Source: Tepidisphaera sp.
GTDB lineage: Bacteria; Planctomycetota; Phycisphaerae; Phycisphaerales; UBA1924
Assembly: GCA_016124375.1 (NCBI GenBank)
Contig: WGNV01000004.1
Coordinates: 186,001 to 250,000, forward strand
Length of the DNA: 64,000 nt
Direction: 5' to 3'
Shown: one piece after another, positions 51,788 through 59,804 of the stretch
Layout of the letters: each line of letters starts with the position of its first letter
How positions within the stretch are numbered: position 1 is the first letter of the stretch
Program-made: the position numbers and the translations under genes
The notes under the pieces: generated by a model
What the model saw: the letters and a program-made list of their open reading frames with translations, nothing else
Databases searched by the model: none
Told to the model about the DNA's origin: nothing

Positions 51788-52936
51788 TCAGCCCGCGCCG
51801 CCGACGAGCGTGGCGTTGGTGGGGAAGCGTTTGAGGGCGGCGAGCAACTGCTCGACTTGCTGATGGGGCGGCATGGCCAGCAAGCGGCGCCGCAGCGCGG
51901 ACATGGTCTTGAGTTCGTCCTCGGTGAGGAGGAGGTTCTCTTTGCGGGTGCCGCTGGCGGCGAGATCGATGGCGGGGAAGAGCCTTCGCTCTGAGATCTT
52001 GCGATCCAAGATCAGTTCCATGTTGCCGCTGCCCTTGAACTCTTCGAAGATGACTTGATCGGCCTGGCTGCCGGTATCAACCAGGCAACTGGCGATGATG
52101 GTGAGGCTGCCGGCTTCTTCGGTGTTGCGGGCGGCGCCGAAGAGCTGGCGGGGGACTTCCAAGGCCTTGCTGTCGAGCCCGCCGCTGAGCGTGCGGCCTG
52201 AGTTGGCGTGACGCCGGCTGTTGTTGAACGCCCGGCCCAGGCGCGTCAGCGAATCGAGCAGCACGACGACGTGCTTGCCCGCTTCGACCATGCGCTTGCA
52301 GCGGTCGATGGCGGTGGTTGAGATCTCGATGTGCTTTTCGACCTGGTGGTCGTTGCTGCTGGCGATGACCCGCACGCGCAGCGGGGCGGGGGGCGCGGCG
52401 GGCACGGGCTGGCCCGCCTCCTTGAAGGCGGCTTCGCCCCGGGCCAGCATCTCGCGCTCCACCTGCTGGCTCTCGGGCTGGACAAACGTGCGGCGGAAGT
52501 CGGTGACCTCTTCGGGGCGCTCGTCGACGAGCAGGACAACGACCTCGACGTCCGGGTGGTTGCGGAGCAGCGCAGTGGCGATGTCTTTGAGAAGGGTGGT
52601 CTTGCCAGCCTTGGGGGGTGAGACGATGAGGCCGCGCTGGCCGCGACCGATGGGGCAGAAGAGGTCGATGAGGCGGCACGACGCCGGGCAGCCCGGGTAT
52701 TCGAGGGTGAGGCGGGGCGCGGGGTCGACAGAGGTGAGTTCGTCGAAGCGTTTGGCGCCGGGGGGGAGCGGGAGCGGCTTGCCGTCAACGTCGATGGGGC
52801 CTTGGTCGCGCTGGGGCTGCTGGGGGCGGGGCTGGTTCCAGTTCTGGCGCTGGCCCTGGTGGCCGTTCTGGTGGCCCCGATAGGGCCCGCGCTGGGGCCC
52901 GCGGCCGCCTCGTCTGTTGTTGCCGAATCCGTTCAC
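51788..52936 (-). CDS. rho: Transcription termination factor Rho, atypical: OB-fold missing, R/G/N/Q-rich N-terminus
   Basis: 382 residues. The ATPase ring is complete: Walker A P-P-K-A-G-K-T-T near 107-114, Walker B V-L-L-V-D-E-R-P-E-E near 134-143, the conserved G-G-L-D and R-Q-L-F-G-A-A-R-N-T-E-E segment, and D-T-G-S-Q-A-D-Q-V-I-F-E-E-F-K-G-S-G-N-M-E-L. But residues 1-45 are low complexity (Arg, Gly, Asn, Gln, Pro) and lead straight into the linker P-G-A-K-R-F-D-E-L near 59-67; the helix bundle and cold-shock/OB domain that form the primary RNA site are absent. About 30 extra residues (near 150-184) sit between Walker B and the next conserved segment. No missing half was found upstream. 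Confidence 0.9.
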   Translation of the reverse strand: MNGFGNNRRGGRGPQRGPYRGHQNGHQGQRQNWNQPRPQQPQRDQGPIDVDGKPLPLPPGAKRFDELTSVDPAPRLTLEYPGCPASCRLIDLFCPIGRGQRGLIVSPPKAGKTTLLKDIATALLRNHPDVEVVVLLVDERPEEVTDFRRTFVQPESQQVEREMLARGEAAFKEAGQPVPAAPPAPLRVRVIASSNDHQVEKHIEISTTAIDRCKRMVEAGKHVVVLLDSLTRLGRAFNNSRRHANSGRTLSGGLDSKALEVPRQLFGAARNTEEAGSLTIIASCLVDTGSQADQVIFEEFKGSGNMELILDRKISERRLFPAIDLAASGTRKENLLLTEDELKTMSALRRRLLAMPPHQQVEQLLAALKRFPTNATLVGGAG

Positions 52937-53090
52937 ACGACCTCCCGTAGCCGGGCGCTGCGCGGGGCATAAGTGCCCCCGCCGAGCACCCGCGATGTGA
53001 TCTCAAAGGTCGATCGGGGCGTCTTGAGCCCTGATCTGAATATGCCGCGCCCCTGGTAAGGAGCGTCCTGTTTCGTTCGAACCCGCGAGG

Positions 53091-53127
53091 CGGAAGGCCT
53101 TTGGGCCGACCCAAGGGGCACCTTCCG
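53091..53127 (-). promoter_or_regulatory. Long hairpin in the presumed rho leader
   Basis: CGGAAGG/CCTTCCG enclosing CTTTGGG/CCCAAGG with a 4-nt inner loop, about 155-190 bp upstream of the rho start. Rho is commonly autoregulated through its leader. There is no T-run after it. The rest of 52937-53408 holds no recognisable gene and presumably both divergent promoters. Confidence 0.4.
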
Positions 53128-53408
53128 AGCGGCGGATACACGGTTTCTGTCGAGCCTGCGTTCTGTCGAGAAGGATGGGGCGAAGATGGCCGCCCGCATA
53201 CCCACGAGCCTGGAGCGGGCGACGAAGGGGACGCCCGCCGAACAAAGGCATGATAGCAGGTCTGGGGCGGGTGCAAGTGGCCGCGATGGGGTGTCTGTTG
53301 GTGCGGGATCGGGCCCAACCCGGGCTTTTCGAATGCCGAAAGATACTCGGCTGAATCGCGTTAGAATCCTCGCCCGTGCCCGAAACTCCTCCAACACCAC
53401 CCGGCGAC

Positions 53409-55175
53409 ATGAGCGGCATGATCCTTGTGAAGGGTCTGCCTGTGTCCACGGGCATTGTGATCGGGCGGGCGCTGGTGATTGATGATGATCGACGGCGGGT
53501 GACGCGCCGGACGATTCCCCGGGAGCTCGTGAACGCCGAGGTGCAACGCCTCAAGGCGGCGATCTCGGCGTCGATCGAGGACATCCTGCGGGTGCACGAA
53601 AACGCCACGCGGGAGATGGGGCACGAAGCTGCCAAGATCTTCCTGTTCCACGTCGGCATGCTGCAGGACCCGACGCTCATTAAGCAGATCCAGGGGCAGA
53701 TCGAGCGTGAGCAGGTGTCGGCGGAGTTCGCGGTCAGCGCGGTCTTCGCGGCCCTGGCCGAGCGATTCCGGGCGACGGGCGACAGTGTGTTCGCGACCAA
53801 GGTGAATGATCTCGAGGACCTGGCCCATCGCCTGAACAAGCACCTGGTGGGCGCCAAGGCCAGCCCCATCGCGGATGCAGAGGAAGGGACGATTCTGCTG
53901 GCCCGCGACCTGACGCCCTCGCAGACGGCCCAGTTCGATCGGCGGCGGATCCTGGGCTTCGCCACCGACCTGGGCGGGGCGACCAGCCACACCGCGATCA
54001 TCGCCAAGGCGCTGGACATCCCGGCGGTTGTCGGCTGCAAGACGCTGCTCAAGCACGCCCGCGACGGCATGCCCGTGGTGCTGGATGGTGATCGCGGGGC
54101 GATCATCCTGAACCCGGACGCGGCGACAGTCTCGGAGTATCGGCGGTTCATCGAGCAACGGCGCTTGTTCCGCGTGTCGCTCAACGAGCTCAGCGATTTG
54201 CCCCCGGTGACGACCGACGGCACGCACATCTCGATTCTGGGCAACATCGAGCTGGCGGAAGAGGCGGCCAAGGTGGTGGCGGCGGGCGGAGAGGGCGTGG
54301 GCCTGTACCGCACGGAATACCTGTATCTGACCAACGCCAGCGAGCCGACCGAAGAGGACCACTACCACGCGTACGCCCGGTGCGTGGAACTGTGCAAGGG
54401 CAAAGAGCTGGTCATCCGCACGGTGGACCTGGGGGCGGACAAGTACACCCAGGCGCAGGAGGAGATCCCCGAGCGCAACCCGTTCCTGGGCAACCGCTCG
54501 ATCCGGTATTGCCTCAAGAACACGCCGATGTTCAAGCGGCAACTGAGAGCGCTGCTGCGGGCCTCGGCCCTGGGCAAGATCAAGATCATGTTCCCGCTGG
54601 TGTCGGCGATCAGCGAACTGCGCCAAGCGAAGTTTCTGGTGCGCGAGGTGATGGAGGACCTCTCGGAAGAGGGGATTCCGTTCGACGCCAACCTGCCCAT
54701 CGGCATGATGGTCGAGGTGCCCAGTGCCGCGATCCAGGCCGAGGCCTTTGCCCGCGAGGTGGATTTCTTCTCGATTGGGACGAATGACCTGGTGCAGTAC
54801 ACCCTGGCGGTCGATCGTATTAATGAGCGGGTGTCGCACCTGTACACCCCGATGCACCCGGCGGTCATCCGGCTGATTCGCGATGTGGCGCGGGTGGCGA
54901 GGCGGCACGAGACCCCCCTGTCGGCTTGTGGCGAATCCTCGTCTGACCTCGAATATGCCCTGTTGCTGATCGGTTTGGGGCTGCGTACCCTTTCAGTGTC
55001 CGCGGGGAGCATTCCCCAACTCAAGCGGTTTGTCCGCAGCGTGAGTGTTCAGCAGTGCGAGCGCGTGGCCCGACAGGTCCTCGCCCTTGATTCCAGCGAC
55101 CAGGTGGCGCGATTGTTGCGTGACCGGGCGCGAACGTTTGTTCCTGAGGCATTCGACGGTCGTTCCGCCGAGTAG
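53409..55175 (+). CDS. ptsI: Phosphoenolpyruvate--protein phosphotransferase (PTS enzyme I)
   Basis: 588 residues. Transfers phosphate from PEP to HPr. The N-terminal domain starts G-L-P-V-S-T-G-I-V-I-G-R-A and includes the active-site histidine in G-G-A-T-S-H-T-A-I near 192. The barrel domain has G-V-G-L-Y-R-T-E near 300, F-L-G-N-R-S-I-R-Y near 365, S-I-G-T-N-D-L-V-Q-Y near 457 and the catalytic cysteine in S-A-C-G-E near 506. ATG 53409 is the first ATG before the conserved N-terminus; GTG 53376 is an alternative. No HPr or EII is in the window, so it may serve a regulatory PTS. Confidence 0.93.
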   Translation: MSGMILVKGLPVSTGIVIGRALVIDDDRRRVTRRTIPRELVNAEVQRLKAAISASIEDILRVHENATREMGHEAAKIFLFHVGMLQDPTLIKQIQGQIEREQVSAEFAVSAVFAALAERFRATGDSVFATKVNDLEDLAHRLNKHLVGAKASPIADAEEGTILLARDLTPSQTAQFDRRRILGFATDLGGATSHTAIIAKALDIPAVVGCKTLLKHARDGMPVVLDGDRGAIILNPDAATVSEYRRFIEQRRLFRVSLNELSDLPPVTTDGTHISILGNIELAEEAAKVVAAGGEGVGLYRTEYLYLTNASEPTEEDHYHAYARCVELCKGKELVIRTVDLGADKYTQAQEEIPERNPFLGNRSIRYCLKNTPMFKRQLRALLRASALGKIKIMFPLVSAISELRQAKFLVREVMEDLSEEGIPFDANLPIGMMVEVPSAAIQAEAFAREVDFFSIGTNDLVQYTLAVDRINERVSHLYTPMHPAVIRLIRDVARVARRHETPLSACGESSSDLEYALLLIGLGLRTLSVSAGSIPQLKRFVRSVSVQQCERVARQVLALDSSDQVARLLRDRARTFVPEAFDGRSAE

Positions 55176-55646
55176 CCGATGGAGAAAAGACACGCGGTTT
55201 GACGCCGCGGCCTTTCGCGAGGCCCGCCGGCGCTCTCAAACCCGACAAACTCCCCGCCTTTTCGGGCGGCTTCGCACGGGTGACAATCGGGTCACTGGCG
55301 CGGCCAAGCGAGCGGGCGGAGTCTCCGGCGATGCGGGCCTTGTTTCAAGGGCACCTCCCGCCGGCGAAGAGAGCGCTCCCTCGCGAGCGCGGGCCCGGCG
55401 GGGTGACCTCGATACGAGGAACCAAGCCAAGGGACCGAGGCGCGAGCGGGCGGGCCCCCTTCCAACAGGGCGGCCGGATTCGGGCCTGTTTCAGGCTCAT
55501 CCCGAGTTTGACGGAGCAAAGAGCGCTGTGTCCGGGCGATCTCGGCTGAAGGGCCAGGGCGGGTGAATCGCGCGAGGCGATCGTTCGGGAGGCAGCACGC
55601 CACCCGGGTCGCCGCGGCTGGGAGAGCCCGCCGCAGAAAGCGATAC
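55176..55646 (+). other. 470-bp leader upstream of RNase E, no gene seen
   Basis: Short open frames here lack ribosome-binding sites and homology. Several small stems occur, e.g. GCGCTC/GAGCGC at 55372-55389. RNase E genes often have long leaders through which the enzyme degrades its own mRNA, so this is a candidate regulatory leader; I see no hallmark of RNase P RNA, tmRNA or SRP RNA. Confidence 0.4.
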
Positions 55647-58472
55647 ATGTCCGTCAATCAGATGCTTATTAACTATGTCCCTGGCGAAGAGTGCCGCGTG
55701 GCCATCGTCGAGGATGGGAAACTCGAAGAACTCTTTGTCGAGCGCCACGCGCAGGCCAGCCGGGTGGGCAACATCTACGTCGGCAAGGTGGTCAACGTCG
55801 AGCCGGCGATTCAGGCCGCGTTCGTCGACTTTGGGGTTGAAGACAACGGCTTCCTGCATGTGACCGACCTGCACCCGCGCTACTTCCCGGGTGAGGACGA
55901 CGAGACCACCGAGCGGGTGGGGTTCAAGACGCCCCGGCGCGAGCGGCCTCCGATTCAAGCCGCCCTGCGGCGGGGTGATGAGGTCATCGTGCAGGTGCTG
56001 AAGGAGGGCGTGGGCACCAAGGGCCCCACCGTCACCAGTTACCTCAGCATTCCGGGCCGGTTCCTCGTGATGATGCCCGGCATGGACAAGGTCGGCGTGT
56101 CGCGCAAGGTCGAAGACGAGGACCAGCGCCGCAAGATGCGGGAGATTCTCGATCAGCTCGACCTGCCCGAGGGCTTCGGGTTCATCCTGCGCACGGCGGG
56201 CTTTCAGCGCAACAAGGCCGAGCTGAAGCGTGACCTGGCGTACCTGCAGCGCCTGTGGAAGGACATGGACCGGCGCCTGCGCGTCGGGGGCAAGCCACGG
56301 CTGCTGTACAGCGAGAGCGACCTGCTGGTGAGGTCGCTGCGCGACATGCTGACCAACGACATCTCGGAAGTCATCATCGACAGCGAGGTGGCGCTCAAGC
56401 GAGCCAGCCGCTTCATGAAGATCGTGGCGCCCCGCGGCACCACCAAACTGCTGCACTACCCCGGCACCACACCCGTCTTCCATGCCTTCGGCATCGAAAA
56501 TCAGATCAGCCTGATCCATGCCCGCGAGGTGCCCCTGCCCAGCGGCGGGCGGCTCGTCATCGATCAAACTGAAGCCCTGGTCGCCATCGACGTGAACAGC
56601 GGCAAGAGCCGCGACGCGCGCGACGCCGAGGCCAACGCGTATCAGACCAACATCGAGGCGGTCGATGAAATCTGCCGCCAGCTTCGCCTGCGCGACATGG
56701 GCGGCATCGTCATCAACGACCTGATCGACATGCGCCACGCCTCGCACCGCAAGGACATCGAGAACCGCTTCAAAGAGCGCCTCAAGCGCGACCGGGCCAA
56801 GAGCACCGTCACGCCCATCAGCGAGTTCGGCATCCTCGAGATGACGCGCCAGCGGATGAGGCCCAGCCACGAGAGCACGCACTTTACGGATTGCCCGACC
56901 TGCCGCGGGCGCGGGCTGCTGCAGAGGCCCGATTCGCTCGCGGGCGATGCCCTGCGCCAACTCGCGGCGATCCTCGACCTGCACAACGTGCACAAGGTCG
57001 AGATGGCCGTCGCCCCGCGCGTCGCGGGCGAACTGCTCAGCACCAAGCGGGCGCTGCTCGGACGCATCGAGCGCTCGTACGGCAAGCACGTCGACGTGCG
57101 CGTGAGCGAGGCGGTCGCCGTCGATCGGGTGTCGTTCTATGCGTACGACGCCAACGGCGCTGACATCGACGTGACCAACCTGCCCACGCCCAAGGGGACC
57201 AAGAACCTGGTGGCGTGGGACGATCCGCAGGCCAGCGCCGACTGGGCGCTCAGCGAGGACGAAAAACTCGCCTTCGCCGAGCCCGAACCCGAGGCCGACG
57301 AACCCGCCGACACGCACCCGATCGAACTGGACGAGGCGCCCGACGACGGCTCGCCCATGCCGACGCTCGAGGGCACGGGGCGCAAGCGCCGCCGGCGCGG
57401 GCGCCGTGGACGCGGGCGCGATGGCGAGCAGGGCGAAGGCGGGCGCGAAGGGTCGCGCGACGGCCAGCGCCGCGATGATCGCGGGTCGCAGCCGCCGCAG
57501 CTCGCGCCGCCTCAGAATGGTGATCAGCCCGCGACCGACGACGCCTCCGAGCGTGCGGCCAGCGACGCCCAGGAGCAGATGCAGCGTGAGGGCCTGGCCC
57601 CGATGGGCGACCCGCAGCAGGGCGAAGGCGGCGGACGCCGCCGTCGGCGCCGGCGTGGGCGCGGGCGTGGAGGCCGTGGCGGCGAGGGTGGCCCGCCGCC
57701 GCGCGATGGGCAGGCACAGAGCCGGGGCGACGACCCGCGTCGCGAACCCAGCCGCCCGCAGTTCGCCGAGAACACGCCCGACACGGGCGGGGATTGGGGC
57801 GATGGGTTTGTGCCTTCACCTGATGCGCCGGCTGCCGGCGACGAAGGCGCCGACGAGACGAATGACGCCGCAGCCCCCGCGGCCGCACGCGAACGCGTGA
57901 TGGACGACCACGACGAAGCCGGGCGCGATATCGCGGCGACCCCCGCGCCCGCTCCGCTACCCGACGACGCCATCGGCCCCGACGAGATGGTCGCCGAGGA
58001 CGACATGGAGTCCGAAGAGGGCGGCTTCGAAGACGCTCCCGCCGGGCAGCCTCAGGGTGAGCAAGGCGAACAGGGCGAGGGTGGCGGGCGCCGTCGCCGT
58101 CGGCGTCGCCGCCGGCGGGGCGGTCGTGGCGGCCAAGGTGGACAGGGTGGGCCGAACAACGGGCAGGCCGGCCCGCAGAATGGCCAGCAAAGCGGGCCAA
58201 TGCAGGGTCAACAGGGCGGCTCCCAAGGTGGAGAGCCGCGCCGCGATGACCGCCCTCGGCGTGATCAGCGCCCGAGGCGCGACGATCGCCCGCGCGAGCA
58301 GCGTCCGCCCGAGCCGCCCCGCCCGATCGTCGAGGCCAAGCCGACGCCCCCCGCGCCGGCGAAGCCCGCGGCCCCCGCGACGCCGGCCGCGCCCAAGATC
58401 CGCACGCTCTACGGCGCGGTCAAACGCAAACTCAGCGCGAGCGAGCTGAACAAGCGGCCCAAGCCGGAGTGA
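55647..58472 (+). CDS. rne: Ribonuclease E/G with long arginine/glycine-rich C-terminal tail
   Basis: 941 residues. Endoribonuclease that cuts AU-rich single-stranded RNA. The catalytic half holds an N-terminal S1 domain (G-N-I-Y-V-G-K-V-V-N-V near 45, A-F-V-D-F-G near 62), the metal site A-I-D-V-N-S-G near 312 and V-I-N-D-L-I-D-M near 356, and the zinc-link C-P-T-C-R-G-R-G near 416. From about 575 the protein is low complexity: runs of R-R-R-R, G-R-G, acidic blocks, then P/A/K-rich, consistent with a disordered scaffold for RNA or degradosome partners. ATG 55647 is chosen because M-S-V-N-Q-M-L-I-N begins the family's conserved N-terminus. Confidence 0.94.
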   Translation: MSVNQMLINYVPGEECRVAIVEDGKLEELFVERHAQASRVGNIYVGKVVNVEPAIQAAFVDFGVEDNGFLHVTDLHPRYFPGEDDETTERVGFKTPRRERPPIQAALRRGDEVIVQVLKEGVGTKGPTVTSYLSIPGRFLVMMPGMDKVGVSRKVEDEDQRRKMREILDQLDLPEGFGFILRTAGFQRNKAELKRDLAYLQRLWKDMDRRLRVGGKPRLLYSESDLLVRSLRDMLTNDISEVIIDSEVALKRASRFMKIVAPRGTTKLLHYPGTTPVFHAFGIENQISLIHAREVPLPSGGRLVIDQTEALVAIDVNSGKSRDARDAEANAYQTNIEAVDEICRQLRLRDMGGIVINDLIDMRHASHRKDIENRFKERLKRDRAKSTVTPISEFGILEMTRQRMRPSHESTHFTDCPTCRGRGLLQRPDSLAGDALRQLAAILDLHNVHKVEMAVAPRVAGELLSTKRALLGRIERSYGKHVDVRVSEAVAVDRVSFYAYDANGADIDVTNLPTPKGTKNLVAWDDPQASADWALSEDEKLAFAEPEPEADEPADTHPIELDEAPDDGSPMPTLEGTGRKRRRRGRRGRGRDGEQGEGGREGSRDGQRRDDRGSQPPQLAPPQNGDQPATDDASERAASDAQEQMQREGLAPMGDPQQGEGGGRRRRRRRGRGRGGRGGEGGPPPRDGQAQSRGDDPRREPSRPQFAENTPDTGGDWGDGFVPSPDAPAAGDEGADETNDAAAPAAARERVMDDHDEAGRDIAATPAPAPLPDDAIGPDEMVAEDDMESEEGGFEDAPAGQPQGEQGEQGEGGGRRRRRRRRRRGGRGGQGGQGGPNNGQAGPQNGQQSGPMQGQQGGSQGGEPRRDDRPRRDQRPRRDDRPREQRPPEPPRPIVEAKPTPPAPAKPAAPATPAAPKIRTLYGAVKRKLSASELNKRPKPE

Positions 58473-58529
58473 GCCGGCTCGCGCAGGGCGGCGTGACCAC
58501 GCAGCCTTGAGTCCAGCATCCATTCATGC

Positions 58530-58557
58530 AAAAGCCCCGCATTCGCGGGGCTTTTTT
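58530..58557 (+). terminator. Intrinsic terminator of rne
   Basis: 11-bp stem AAAAGCCCCGC/GCGGGGCTTTT with loop ATTC, followed by further T. It lies 57 bp after the rne stop and may also serve the convergent secreted-protein gene. Confidence 0.92.
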
Positions 58558-58597
58558 CTTCCCTGGTGTCCGGCGCCGAGCGCCTGGCGCCTTCCGA

Positions 58598-59281
58598 TTA
58601 CGGGCAAGGCCCGCCCGCGATCACGTTGATCAGTCCATCGATGTCTCCCTGGTCGGCAACGCCATCCTGGTTGAAGTCGGGGTCGATGCCGGTGGGGTTG
58701 GGCCCGCCCGCGATCACGTTGATGAGGTAGTCCACGTCACCTTGATCGGCGACGCCGTCCTGGTTGACGTCGGGGTCGCAAGCATCGCCATACGTGAACG
58801 TAAAACTATCGTCCTGCGTGTAGACCTCCGGCACGGCGCCAGCCGCCGGCGTGAGCGACACCGTGACGGGCTCGTGGGGGAGGATGCGGGCGAAGTACGT
58901 AGGGTTGCCGTTGGGCGTCACGATGATGTCGCAGGCGCAGCCTTGGCCGCCATAGGGGCTGAAGTCGGAGCATTCCGAACCGGGGCAGTTGCCCGTGGGG
59001 CACGAACCGCCGCAGGTCTGGCCGCCTCCGATGATGATCGAGACGGGAGCCTCGACCAGGATCATGCCTTGGCCGAATAGATGAATGGTGCAACTGAGGT
59101 TGGTGATCGCCGGGAGCTGGTTGGCGGCGCGACAACGCACCGTGATGGCGACGATGTCGGGCATCGATGTCGGCTGCACGGTAACGTCGCTCGACAGGAT
59201 CCGACGGTTGTAGAGCACCTGTGAAAATGATGGAGCGGCGGCAGCGCACAACAGCACGGCGGACAAAAGAACGCGATTCAT
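58598..59281 (-). CDS. Secreted protein with dockerin/EF-hand C-terminus
   Basis: 227 residues from ATG 59281, supported by GAGGAGG about 7 nt upstream. Signal peptide L-L-S-A-V-L-L-C-A-A-A-A-P-S-F-S. A beta-rich middle with cysteine-rich loop (C-G-G-S-C, C-P-G-S-E-C, G-C-A-C) near 95-125. The C-terminal 55 residues carry two motifs D-V-N-Q-D-G-V-A-D and D-F-N-Q-D-G-V-A-D, each followed by Q-G-D-(V/I)-D-(Y/G)-L-I-N-V-I-A-G-G, ending G-P-C-P. The middle domain is not recognised. Confidence 0.8.
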   Translation of the reverse strand: MNRVLLSAVLLCAAAAPSFSQVLYNRRILSSDVTVQPTSMPDIVAITVRCRAANQLPAITNLSCTIHLFGQGMILVEAPVSIIIGGGQTCGGSCPTGNCPGSECSDFSPYGGQGCACDIIVTPNGNPTYFARILPHEPVTVSLTPAAGAVPEVYTQDDSFTFTYGDACDPDVNQDGVADQGDVDYLINVIAGGPNPTGIDPDFNQDGVADQGDIDGLINVIAGGPCP

Positions 59282-59701
59282 AAACGGCCTCCTCGTCGAG
59301 AAACCAGTGCCGGGCCCCCACGACAGGCAGCCCGTTCGAGATCCACGGCTCCGCCCGGCGGAACCATGAAGACTGGACCGAAAAATCACCAGGCGTGCTG
59401 CTGACGTGCGTGCGATGCTGACCACCGGTGACCAAAGAAGAAGTGCCGCACAGCCAGCATCGGTGTCGATCATGACCGGTTTGCCCTCGATCGGGCGCTC
59501 ACATTCCGCTCCGAGGCGGATCCGCTTCGCCAGCCTACGTCAATTGTTAAGAAATCGCAAAGGTAAATGCACGCTCGAGGTGAAACGGGCTCGCATTCAC
59601 CATGAATCGCCCACGGCGACGGAACCTCTCGCAGCCATCGCGGCAACATGATTCGTCGCCTGTCGATCTTCGCGTTCGGCCGCCATTCGCAGAAATGCGC
59701 T

Positions 59702-59739
59702 CAAAAACAAAGCCCGGCAAAGGGTTTCCTTTGCCGGGC
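59702..59739 (-). terminator. Intrinsic terminator of the 59805-61481 gene
   Basis: Minus-strand stem of 12 bp (GCCCGGCAAAGG with its complement), 4-nt loop, then TTTGTTTTTGAG. It is 66 bp past the stop codon. The remaining part of 59282-59804 contains no gene; GC falls around 59540-59600, where the upstream gene's promoter may be. Confidence 0.9.
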
Positions 59740-59804
59740 CGAGTTGATCGTCATGTCGTGGCGAGTCGGTTGTGATCCGGCTGCGCCGTGCGCGAATGAA
59801 AAAG

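Noticed and set aside
52937-53400. Missing OB-fold half of Rho due to a frameshift
   Set aside because: None of the three frames upstream of rho contains the cold-shock motifs of Rho, so the domain is absent rather than shifted.
53186-53482. ORF spanning the rho-ptsI interval
   Set aside because: Overlaps the certain ptsI start in another frame and shows no homology-like features.
55176-55646. RNase P RNA, tmRNA or SRP RNA in the rne leader
   Set aside because: None of the conserved core motifs of these RNAs could be found by reading either strand.
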